Below are positions 1 through 5,634 of a stretch of 10,917 nucleotides of DNA, one piece after another. The translations under genes and the position numbers were made by a program. The first letter of the stretch is position 1; each line of letters opens with the position of its first letter. Origin of the DNA: Parcubacteria group bacterium CG10_big_fil_rev_8_21_14_0_10_38_31 (GTDB lineage Bacteria; Patescibacteriota; Minisyncoccia; GCA-002772825); the NCBI GenBank assembly GCA_002772825.1, contig PFDM01000048.1, positions 1 through 10,917 of the forward strand, in the 5' to 3' direction. Under the pieces are notes generated by a model. That model was not told the origin of the DNA. It saw nothing but the letters and a program-made list of their open reading frames with translations, and ran no database searches.

Positions 1-27
1 CGCTGGCGGACGGATTGAGCCGTTTAG

Positions 28-56
28 TTGATAATATCCTCGTAATATGATATCTA
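28..56 (+). promoter_or_regulatory. Possible sigma70-type promoter for the 102-aa gene
   Basis: TTGATA (28-33) and TATCTA (51-56) are separated by 17 bases. Transcription would start near 63, giving a leader of about 38 nt that contains the strong Shine-Dalgarno. The -10 match is only fair and the region is A/T rich, so this is tentative. Confidence 0.3.
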
Positions 57-89
57 TAAAGTTAGAGTAGATAATGTAGTTCTATATAC

Positions 90-95
90 AGGAGG
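90..95 (+). promoter_or_regulatory. Strong Shine-Dalgarno AGGAGG
   Basis: AGGAGG lies 5 bases before the ATG at 101 and fixes that start. It is notable because it is the only canonical ribosome binding site in the window; nearly all other genes have A/T-rich upstream sequence with no purine-rich SD. Confidence 0.85.
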
Positions 96-100
96 TCATT

Positions 101-409
101 ATGGCTAAAGTTGAGACGCCTTATCATGCCTTGATAGGGAAGAAAAGAGTAAAAGAAATTTGCAGAGAAGGGGGGATTACACCTAAGGACGATCTTATCA
201 TTGACGAGCTACTTCTAGGGCTACATCTTGAGGGTGGTGATTATGAGAATATCCGTTATCAGGTTGGTGTCAGCTTGATGAGAAATCCAAGAGAGAATTT
301 AATCATAGAAGTTCTTTTCTTGATTTTGAAAGAGGTTGAGGCGAAAATAATAGAAGGATGGGAAAGAAAAGAAAAGGAAAGAAAAGAAAGAGGAGAAAAA
401 AGTAAGTAG
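101..409 (+). CDS. Hypothetical 102-aa charged cytoplasmic protein
   Basis: I do not recognise the family. The protein has no signal peptide or membrane segment. Residues 1-80 look like a compact, mostly helical fold with hydrophobic runs such as IIDELLLGLHL and LIIEVLFLILKEV. The last 20 or so residues are an extremely Lys/Glu/Arg-rich tail (KEKERKERGEKSK) typical of a solvent-exposed helix or a nucleic-acid-contacting extension. The start is secured by AGGAGG 5 bases upstream. The gene ends at a clear hairpin terminator, so it is probably monocistronic. The strong ribosome binding site suggests high or regulated translation compared with its neighbours, which lack one. No function is inferred. 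Confidence 0.8.
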   Translation: MAKVETPYHALIGKKRVKEICREGGITPKDDLIIDELLLGLHLEGGDYENIRYQVGVSLMRNPRENLIIEVLFLILKEVEAKIIEGWERKEKERKERGEKSK

Positions 410-410
410 A

Positions 411-446
411 AATGGTCTTGTGTCTATAAGCAAGGCCATTTTTTTT
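411..446 (+). terminator. Intrinsic terminator after the 102-aa gene
   Basis: AATGGTCTTG (411-420) pairs with CAAGGCCATT (431-440) across a 10-nt loop. This is a 10-bp stem with one G-U pair, followed by a T run to 446. It begins one base after the stop codon and isolates the small gene from the downstream CNNM-like gene. Confidence 0.85.
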
Positions 447-491
447 ATAAATTTTTGCCTGAAAGTTACCTGTATCTATTTTTATAATATA

Positions 492-500
492 TGCTAGAAT
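492..500 (+). promoter_or_regulatory. Extended -10 promoter, near-leaderless start
   Basis: TGCTAGAAT is an extended -10 element (TGn plus TAGAAT at 495-500). The ATG at 511 lies only 10 bases after the box, so the transcript would start at or within a few nt of the start codon. No convincing -35 box and no Shine-Dalgarno are present. Confidence 0.5.
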
Positions 501-510
501 ATTTTAATAA

Positions 511-1494
511 ATGGAAATCGCCTTATTTATCTTTTTGATTGCCTTATCGGCATTTTTTTCTGCGGCTGAAACAGCATTTTTCAGTCTTCATCAGAGTCGG
601 GTCAGGATGATGCAAGAGAGTAAAAAGAATAATGCCTCTCTTGTAAGGAAACTTAAATCAAAGCCCCAGCGCCTGCTTATAACCATACTCATAGGTAATA
701 ATGTGGTAAATATTTTTACTGCGGCTTATGCCACAGTAATGGCTACAAAATTCTTCGGCTCGGCGGCTTTGGGGGTGGCGACAGGGGGAGTAACCATCTT
801 GATACTTATTTTTGGTGAGATTGTGCCGAAATCTTTCGCCTATAGTCATAATGAAAAGATCGCCCGATTGTTTGCATTGCCTGTCTATCTGGTATATATC
901 ATCTTTTACCCTATAACATTTTTTCTATTAAAACTTAATAAATTTTTAAATAAAATCTATAAGATAAAACCTTCTGTCGGCGTTACCGAGGATGAGATAA
1001 GGACGATGGCAAGGCTCGGAGTGGAAAATGGAGCGATAGATTATAGAGAGCATGAGATGATAGAGAATATATTTAAATTTGACGATGTGCTGGTGGGGGA
1101 GATAATGACACCGAAGTATAAGATAGATGTGTTAAATGGCGAAACTCCCGTAGAGCAGATCGCTTATTTCGTATCCCATTCCGGTTTTTCTCGTTTTCCT
1201 GTATATGAAGATAATGATACGGATAAAATAATCGGCTATATACATGTGAACCAGATAATGAAAGCGCTCAATTCAGATGAGAGAGACAGGCCTATTAGGG
1301 ATTTTGTTTCCCCTGTTGAGATGGTGCCTGAGGCGATGAAGATTGAAAGACTTTTTCGGCTTATGAATAAGAATCAAGTTCATATGTATCTTGTGAGTAA
1401 GGGAGAAAATTCAAATGAGATAATAGGGCTTGTGACAATGGAAGACATCTTGGAGCAGATAATGGGGGAGATAGAAGACGAGACAGACGAATAG
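511..1494 (+). CDS. CNNM/CorC (HlyC)-family membrane protein with CBS pair, lacking the C-terminal CorC domain
   Basis: The N-terminal half is a DUF21/CNNM transmembrane domain (about residues 1-150). It has the family motifs SAAETAFFS (17-25), GNNVVN (62-67) and GEIVPKS (102-108) and about three or four hydrophobic helices. A CBS-domain pair follows (about 195-325), opening with VGEIMTPK and ending with GLVTMEDILEQIMGEIEDE. Known relatives are implicated in Mg2+/Co2+ transport or efflux, with the CBS pair sensing Mg-ATP. Typical bacterial members exceed 400 residues and carry a CorC_HlyC domain right after the GEIEDE motif. Here a stop follows at residue 327, so that domain is absent. The ATG is preceded by an extended -10 box and no SD. 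The family is clear; the transported ion is not. Confidence 0.9.
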   Translation: MEIALFIFLIALSAFFSAAETAFFSLHQSRVRMMQESKKNNASLVRKLKSKPQRLLITILIGNNVVNIFTAAYATVMATKFFGSAALGVATGGVTILILIFGEIVPKSFAYSHNEKIARLFALPVYLVYIIFYPITFFLLKLNKFLNKIYKIKPSVGVTEDEIRTMARLGVENGAIDYREHEMIENIFKFDDVLVGEIMTPKYKIDVLNGETPVEQIAYFVSHSGFSRFPVYEDNDTDKIIGYIHVNQIMKALNSDERDRPIRDFVSPVEMVPEAMKIERLFRLMNKNQVHMYLVSKGENSNEIIGLVTMEDILEQIMGEIEDETDE

Positions 1495-1514
1495 TGTTGG
1501 AAATTTATTTAAGG

Positions 1515-1520
1515 TATAAT
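1515..1520 (+). promoter_or_regulatory. Possible -10 box (TATAAT)
   Basis: A perfect TATAAT sits 50 bases before the ATG at 1571, in the gap after the CNNM-like gene. No good -35 is seen at the proper distance, and the region is very A/T rich, so a chance match is possible. Confidence 0.3.
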
Positions 1521-1570
1521 ATTATTGAGTAGTAAAGTATTATTATTATCAATTATTTTATTTATTATTT

Positions 1571-2713
1571 ATGATTAGTTTCCTAGATAAAAATTCAAAA
1601 GGGTCAAAAGATGACTACCAGGAGATAGATGAAAAAAGGACGACAATCCTTGGTTATATTCTTTTATTTTTACTATTTGTTTTTATTATCGGTATATCTC
1701 AAACAGTATTTCTTGATTTATCAAGAATCCCCGAAAAGCCAATACCGCCTTCATATTGTGTTAGAAATATTGTTTCTAATTATCCTCAGAGTCTGGATTA
1801 TTATGCTGTCATATGTAGTGGTTTTAACGATACTGATTTAACTTTTGGTGTAGATAGAGAGTACGAAAGAGTATCAGATGATATTAATAATTTTATAAAT
1901 CTAAATAATGAGATTTATCGCATTAACTCATCTATAAATTCTGCTAATGGTCAAATTTCAAGTCTTGAAAGACAATACAACTTAAGTTTGCAGGAAAAAA
2001 TTGCCGATGAAGAGGTATTGTTTAATAGAAAAAATATCCAAGACAATATAGTCAATAGGAGAAAGGCCGTTTCAGATCTCCAGCAGGATTTGTCCATTCA
2101 AAACCAAAAGAAAGCAGAGGTGATTATCTCTATGGAAGGTAAAATTAATAATTTAAAATATGCCTATGACGAAGCTCTAAATTATTTTGAGAACAGATCA
2201 GCATGGTATCAGTTTGATATATTTTTACTAAAAGCTATATTTGTTCTCCCTCTGTTCATAATCAGTCTTATCTTGTACCTACGGTTTAGGCGAAAAGACA
2301 GTCAGTATACTATTATTTTCACGTCAATTGTTTCAGCCTTTTCTGTCCTTTTCTTGGAGATTATGGTCATATTCTTGTATCATGTTATTCCGTCGGAGTG
2401 GATAGAAATTGTTTTAGGTTTATTTAAATCACCATATGCTCGTTATGTAATCTACTACGGAGGTGTCATTGTCGTCATTGGTATTTTCGGCGGGATTGTT
2501 TATTATATCCAGAAAAAAATATTTGATCCAAAGAGGGTGGCTATAAGAAGGATAAAGGATAATAAATGTCCAGTTTGTTCTTATGGCATAAACGCCGATG
2601 AGAATTATTGCCCTAAGTGCGGATCAACTCTGAAAGAGAAGTGTATCAAATGTGGTAATATGCGTATAAAATATCTTCCACATTGCCCCTCTTGTGGTGT
2701 CATAAATGAATAA
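1571..2713 (+). CDS. Four-TM protein with coiled-coil ectodomain and C-terminal double zinc ribbon
   Basis: This 380-aa protein is not a family I can name. Hydrophobic segments lie at about 25-46, 216-237, 246-274 and 291-315. Between the first two, residues 90-200 are a long polar, heptad-like helical region rich in Gln, Asn, Glu and Leu, probably a coiled coil; Cys63 and Cys82 are also in this loop. The C-terminus carries four CxxC knuckles: C333/C336, C347/C350, C358/C361 and C372/C375. These form a double zinc ribbon of the kind found on many bacterial membrane proteins. With an even number of TMs, the N-terminus and the zinc ribbons would be on the same side, presumably cytoplasmic, with the coiled coil outside. 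The gene ends at a bidirectional terminator. An envelope or signalling role is only a guess. Confidence 0.85.
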   Translation: MISFLDKNSKGSKDDYQEIDEKRTTILGYILLFLLFVFIIGISQTVFLDLSRIPEKPIPPSYCVRNIVSNYPQSLDYYAVICSGFNDTDLTFGVDREYERVSDDINNFINLNNEIYRINSSINSANGQISSLERQYNLSLQEKIADEEVLFNRKNIQDNIVNRRKAVSDLQQDLSIQNQKKAEVIISMEGKINNLKYAYDEALNYFENRSAWYQFDIFLLKAIFVLPLFIISLILYLRFRRKDSQYTIIFTSIVSAFSVLFLEIMVIFLYHVIPSEWIEIVLGLFKSPYARYVIYYGGVIVVIGIFGGIVYYIQKKIFDPKRVAIRRIKDNKCPVCSYGINADENYCPKCGSTLKEKCIKCGNMRIKYLPHCPSCGVINE

Positions 2714-2716
2714 AAT

Positions 2717-2747
2717 AAAGCCCGCGAATTTTAATTCGCGGGCTTTT
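2717..2747. terminator. Bidirectional intrinsic terminator between convergent genes
   Basis: AAAGCCCGCGAATT (2717-2730) pairs perfectly with AATTCGCGGGCTTT (2733-2746). The T run on the right serves the plus-strand gene. The A run on the left reads as a short U tract for the minus-strand methyltransferase, whose stop is at 2763. One hairpin thus serves both genes. Confidence 0.9.
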
Positions 2748-2762
2748 TGATTGTTTTTGTTT

Positions 2763-3551
2763 TCAGTGTATTTTCTTCGCGGTAGTTACTTGGTAGTTAC
2801 CAAATAGATATTTCCTTGTTGAGATCCTCCATTTGAACGGAGTCTCTTTATTTAATACTTCTGTGGTGTTAAAATCCTCCCACATCTCCTTAGCGTGTGG
2901 TTCGAATACCCTAAAGAATATCCAACCCAGGATGCGGAGTGTCTTTTTTTCCGGCTTGTGAAATTCGCTGAAAATTATCTTCCCTTTGGGCTCTAGAACT
3001 CTCGCCGCTTCTTTCAATGATTCTTTCTTTTCCTGATAAGGAAGCTCATGAAAGAGGAAGAACAGAAAGACGCAATCAAAAAATGAGTCTTTATGAGAAA
3101 GATTAGTAGCATCCTCCAGTAAGAAAGCACAATTTTCTATCTTTGCTTTTTTTATTTTTTTTCGGCTCCTCTTTATTTCATTTGGAATAATGTCAACAAT
3201 CGTTAGATTGCTATCTTTGCATTCATTGGCAATTCTCTTGGAGATATTGCCGAAGGCACAACCTATCTGAAGAACCTTCTTTCCTTTTTTCGTGTTTGAA
3301 TTGATAGATGATATTATGGCGTCAACCATCTTTGAGTATTGACCCAAGAGGATTAACCAGACTATAAATTGCCTGTCGGTAATCCAGATCAATACGGCGT
3401 TCTTATATATCCAGTAGATATTGTCGCTCTTTTCTGGATAAAATTTCCGCTGTATTAACCACGAGCCTTTTGTTCCCATGAAAAAATATCCTCCAACTAG
3501 CATCATTGCAAAAAAACTTGCCCCAAATACATAAGAAATTAACTCAAGCAT
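2763..3551 (-). CDS. Membrane-tethered SAM-dependent methyltransferase, RquA-like
   Basis: The 262-aa protein starts with a hydrophobic segment (about 3-25), then a class I Rossmann methyltransferase domain. SAM motif I is VLQIGCAFGN (93-102), the acidic strand end is VD (119-120), motif II is EDAT (136-139), and the C-terminal motif is LEPKGKIIFSEFHKP. From memory, several stretches match RquA-type proteins of rhodoquinone biosynthesis: the YWIYKNA block, the DRQFIVWLILLGQYSKMVDA block, the unusual LQ(I/V)xCxxG motif in place of DLGCGTG, and FLFFLFHE. RquA replaces a quinone methoxy group with an amino group using SAM. Whether that reaction occurs here is inference: no quinone biosynthesis genes are visible and such genomes often lack them. 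A generic methyltransferase is the alternative. The stop is TGA, directly followed by the shared terminator. Confidence 0.8.
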   Translation of the reverse strand: MLELISYVFGASFFAMMLVGGYFFMGTKGSWLIQRKFYPEKSDNIYWIYKNAVLIWITDRQFIVWLILLGQYSKMVDAIISSINSNTKKGKKVLQIGCAFGNISKRIANECKDSNLTIVDIIPNEIKRSRKKIKKAKIENCAFLLEDATNLSHKDSFFDCVFLFFLFHELPYQEKKESLKEAARVLEPKGKIIFSEFHKPEKKTLRILGWIFFRVFEPHAKEMWEDFNTTEVLNKETPFKWRISTRKYLFGNYQVTTAKKIH

Positions 3552-3561
3552 TTTGTTACTA

Positions 3562-3578
3562 CCCCCCCCTTTTTTTTT
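3562..3578 (-). repeat. Adjacent homopolymer tracts (A9G8 on the coding strand) before the methyltransferase
   Basis: On the plus strand there are eight C (3562-3569) followed by nine T (3570-3578). Read on the minus strand this is A9G8, ending 10 bases before the ATG at 3551. The G run occupies the ribosome-binding position, and its length could vary by slippage. Confidence 0.7.
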
Positions 3579-3633
3579 GTTTAGTATCTATATTTTATTT
3601 ATATTTAGTTTTTAACGAACGACACAAAAATCA

Positions 3634-3661
3634 AGTATAGTTTATATGACTTATTTGTCAA
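3634..3661 (-). promoter_or_regulatory. Consensus sigma70-type promoter for the methyltransferase gene
   Basis: On the minus strand, TTGACA (3661-3656) and TATACT (3639-3634) are separated by 16 bases. Transcription would start near 3627, giving a leader of about 75 nt that includes the A9G8 tract. The six-of-six -35 match is the best in the window. Confidence 0.65.
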
Positions 3662-3675
3662 TTATAACGGCGACA

Positions 3676-3704
3676 TTGAATGATAGCGGGGTATCTAGTA
3701 TAAT
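3676..3704 (+). promoter_or_regulatory. Near-consensus promoter giving a leaderless transcript
   Basis: TTGAAT (3676-3681), a 17-base spacer and a perfect TATAAT (3699-3704). The ATG at 3711 begins 6 bases after the -10 box, which is the usual transcription start distance, so the mRNA should begin at the start codon. It lies back to back with the minus-strand promoter at 3634-3661. Confidence 0.7.
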
Positions 3705-3710
3705 AACTTT

Positions 3711-3914
3711 ATGGAAAATGAGATACTGAAGAAGATTGAAGAGAGCGACCAAAAGATAGATGAGATATATAAGTCGGTAGAGAAGACAAGGAAATACTTT
3801 CTCTGGACACTTATTATAACTCTTGCCGTGTTTATCTTGCCTTTGATTGCTTTGGCTTTTATTGTGCCGTCGTTTCTCTCAAGTTATAGCGCCACTTTGG
3901 AAGGTATTTATTAA
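3711..3914 (+). CDS. Small single-TM protein (67 aa)
   Basis: Residues 1-28 form a charged amphipathic helix of coiled-coil character (ILKKIEESDQKIDEIYKSVEKTRKY). Residues 29-55 are a strongly hydrophobic membrane segment (YFLWTLIITLAVFILPLIALAFIVP). A short polar tail follows. Small proteins of this layout recur, to my memory, in Patescibacteria genomes without a known function. The start is supported by a near-consensus promoter whose predicted transcription start coincides with the ATG, and there is no SD. The next gene has its own -10 box in the 28-bp gap, so the two need not form an operon. Function is unknown. Confidence 0.75.
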   Translation: MENEILKKIEESDQKIDEIYKSVEKTRKYFLWTLIITLAVFILPLIALAFIVPSFLSSYSATLEGIY

Positions 3915-3924
3915 TTCGTTTTAC

Positions 3925-3933
3925 TGATACAAT
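3925..3933 (+). promoter_or_regulatory. Extended -10 promoter before the 132-aa membrane protein
   Basis: TGATACAAT is an extended -10 (TACAAT at 3928-3933). The ATG at 3943 starts 9 bases after it, again implying a leader of 0-3 nt. No clear -35 box is seen. Confidence 0.45.
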
Positions 3934-3942
3934 AAATTTAAT

Positions 3943-4341
3943 ATGAAATTTAAATTTCTACCATTTCTTATCATAATTTTCTTTATTGCCTCAAGTATTT
4001 TTGGCTTTTTGTCTATGAGCGAAATGATTCATTCCGAATGTCCCTTATTTAAAATGCTCGGTGGCAGTTGTTCTCCTGATGCAAATGCTTTAGTTTTAAT
4101 ATCTCATCATTTGACCGTGCTTAAGACTCTTTCTTCGTCTTTTGTTGCTTTAAATTTCTCGGCTTTATTGGTAGTTCTTTTTCTAGTTAGTTTGATGGTG
4201 GCCTCGCTTGTCTTTTTACCCGGGAAATTTTTCTTTAACTTTAGACCGGATAAATATATCAGGTTTAATCCTATAAACAATCTAATATCATGGCTCGCTC
4301 TTTTAAATAAGGGAGATTACCTTTTGTTTTCGCCGGCTTAA
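3943..4341 (+). CDS. Hypothetical 132-aa membrane protein with Cys/His loop
   Basis: A hydrophobic N-terminal segment (about 5-23) is followed by a loop with H30, C33, C43 and the pair H55-H56. A second long hydrophobic region (about 66-93) comes next, then a basic and aromatic C-terminal stretch ending LLFSPA. The loop between the membrane segments would face outside if the N-terminus is cytoplasmic. Its two Cys and nearby His could bind metal or form a disulfide, which would fit the copper/thiol locus starting 87 bp downstream; that link is inference. I recall similar proteins in Patescibacteria metal loci but cannot name a family. It has its own extended -10 box and no SD. Confidence 0.75.
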   Translation: MKFKFLPFLIIIFFIASSIFGFLSMSEMIHSECPLFKMLGGSCSPDANALVLISHHLTVLKTLSSSFVALNFSALLVVLFLVSLMVASLVFLPGKFFFNFRPDKYIRFNPINNLISWLALLNKGDYLLFSPA

Positions 4342-4383
4342 TATCTCTGAAGATAGATTGATTTAATCTGTTTCTAAAGATTG

Positions 4384-4411
4384 CCGGTTTAATTTATTAT
4401 CCGGTTTTTTT
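4384..4411 (+). terminator. Weak terminator-like hairpin
   Basis: CCGG (4384-4387) and CCGG (4401-4404) can pair across a 13-nt loop and are followed by seven T (4405-4411). The GC stem is only 4 bp, with imperfect A-T extension below. It may partly insulate the metal locus, which begins at 4428. Confidence 0.35.
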
Positions 4412-4427
4412 AATTTAAAATAAAAAT

Positions 4428-4943
4428 ATGAATAAAAATCTAATAACTTACATAGTGGGTGGAGTTGTCATTATCGGTTTTATAATCGCAATGGCGTTAT
4501 TATCTGGCGGGGAAATGGTAAATAATAAGAATCCTTTGTCTTATTCGGCGGGGACTTTGAGTCTCTTGGAAGGGGATTACGACTTTGGCGTTATCTCAAT
4601 GGCAGACGGCAATGTGCCACATAGCTTTGAAGTTAGAAATGAAAGCGTTGAGCCGGTAACAATAAATAAAGTTTATACTTCGTGTATGTGCACCACGGCT
4701 TATGTGGTAGAAGAAAGCGGGGAAAGACACGGCGAGTATGGAATGCCGATGCAAGGCGGACCAACAGGAGAAACTAATATAGAGATTCTCCCCGGTGGAT
4801 CTGCTATACTTGAAGCGATTTTTGACCCGGCGGCTCACGGTCCGCAAGGTGTAGGGAAGATAAAGAGAGTCGTTTATCTTGAGACTAATTCTCAGACAAA
4901 ACCTAAATTAGAAGTCACCTTTGAAGCGGAGGTAACAAAATAA
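4428..4943 (+). CDS. Membrane-anchored DUF1573 protein with CxC motif
   Basis: An N-terminal anchor (about 8-26) precedes an extracytoplasmic Ig-like DUF1573 domain. It opens with YDFGVISMADGNVPHSFEVRN (about 51-71), a standard start for the family. The family's conserved TSCGCT appears here as TSCMCT (84-89; C86 and C88 with Met between). An insertion of about 30 residues follows, with H101 and a GMPMQGG segment (M106, M108), then FDPAAHGP (132-139). The CxC with nearby Met and His suits Cu(I) binding or thiol exchange; DUF1573 itself has no established biochemical activity. It is the first gene of the copper/redox cluster and is followed after 37 bp by a second DUF1573 gene. There is no SD, and a TAAAAT sequence lies 6 bases before the ATG. 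Confidence 0.85.
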   Translation: MNKNLITYIVGGVVIIGFIIAMALLSGGEMVNNKNPLSYSAGTLSLLEGDYDFGVISMADGNVPHSFEVRNESVEPVTINKVYTSCMCTTAYVVEESGERHGEYGMPMQGGPTGETNIEILPGGSAILEAIFDPAAHGPQGVGKIKRVVYLETNSQTKPKLEVTFEAEVTK

Positions 4944-4980
4944 TTTTGATTTTTTTACAGAATTAAACAAAATAAAAAAT

Positions 4981-5535
4981 ATGAAAAATTATATAACAAA
5001 AATACATGGGTATATGCCGGTCGTAATCATAATAGCTATTATCGTGTTTGGTTTCGCTATCTATGACATAAGGGAGAGATTAGTAAGAACAGAGAACATG
5101 ATTGCCCACTTGGACGAAGAGGTGGATGAAGCAGGTACGGGAGTAAAAAGATTGTTAAAGAGAAGTGGTGGGGCGGTAATTCAAGGCAACCCTCAAAGGT
5201 CGGTGCCAATAGTCGGAGTGAGAGAAAGTGAGTTTGATTTCGGGGTTATAGAGAAGAAGGACGGAATAGTCAGTACTACTTTTGTGATAAAGAATGAAGG
5301 AGAAGGCGCGCTTAATATTAAGTCAAGTGATATCACCACTTCTTGCGGTTGCACTAAGGCTCAAGTTGATAAAGAAGAGGCATTGACTGATGAAAGCATA
5401 GTGCTGACCGTGTTCTTTGACCCGAATTTCCATGAAGAACCACAGGGCCGTTTCTTTCGTTCTGTCTTTGTGCCGACAAACGATTCCGACAATAGTGAAA
5501 TAGAATTTAAGATATTCGTAGAAATTAAAAGCTAA
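4981..5535 (+). CDS. Second membrane-anchored DUF1573 protein
   Basis: A TM anchor (about 12-28) is followed by a short helical linker (29-60) and a DUF1573 domain. The domain starts at SEFDFGVIEKKDGIVSTTFVIKN (about 83-105) and has the canonical TSCGCT (120-125; C122 and C124) and FFDPNFHEE (145-153). It shares domain and topology with the preceding gene but differs around the Cys motif: it lacks the Met/Gly-rich insertion and has a longer stalk. The two are therefore more likely diverged partners than a recent duplication. No SD is present. The intergenic region after it contains heptad repeats, so the next gene could have its own signal. A role in metal or thiol chemistry rests on context and the CxC motif only. 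Confidence 0.85.
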   Translation: MKNYITKIHGYMPVVIIIAIIVFGFAIYDIRERLVRTENMIAHLDEEVDEAGTGVKRLLKRSGGAVIQGNPQRSVPIVGVRESEFDFGVIEKKDGIVSTTFVIKNEGEGALNIKSSDITTSCGCTKAQVDKEEALTDESIVLTVFFDPNFHEEPQGRFFRSVFVPTNDSDNSEIEFKIFVEIKS

Positions 5536-5550
5536 AAAGTAATAATAAAA

Positions 5551-5632
5551 TAGCGACTAGTGGGTAGCGATGCCAATAGGGTTAGATGATATTATCCTAA
5601 TGGCTAATGGCTAAAAACTAATGGCTAACATA
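5551..5632 (+). repeat. Two short arrays of a degenerate 7-bp repeat before the 305-aa gene
   Basis: The first array (5551-5571) reads TAGCGAC, TAGTGGG, TAGCGAT. The second (5598-5632) reads TAATGGC, TAATGGC, TAAAAAC, TAATGGC, TAACATA. All fit a rough consensus TARYGRC. The second array runs to within two bases of the ATG at 5635. The arrays are separated by 26 bases and are not in the same 7-bp register. Confidence 0.75.
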
Positions 5633-5634
5633 AT

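Noticed and set aside
11..20. CGGATTGAGC at 11-20 repeated at 5931-5940
   Set aside because: A single 10-base match, the second copy inside a coding region; expected by chance or codon use and no flanking similarity.
1..50. Possible C-terminal tail of a gene cut by the left edge (frame 3 reads LADGLSRLVDNILVI then TGA)
   Set aside because: Only 15 residues are available, another frame is also open for some residues, and the same bases hold a candidate -35 box; it cannot be called.
658..849. Minus-strand 63-aa frame inside the CNNM-like gene
   Set aside because: It lies wholly within a well-supported coding region, has no recognisable domain and a composition expected of an antisense shadow.
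2763..2765. TGA as a recoded Gly/Trp codon (as in some Gracilibacteria or mycoplasmas)
   Set aside because: The only TGA ending a gene here is followed within a few bases by a strong terminator, and tryptophan is encoded by TGG throughout, so TGA works as a normal stop.
4346..4371. Small AGATT/AATCT hairpin after the 132-aa gene
   Set aside because: Five A/T-rich base pairs and no T run; too weak to call a terminator.
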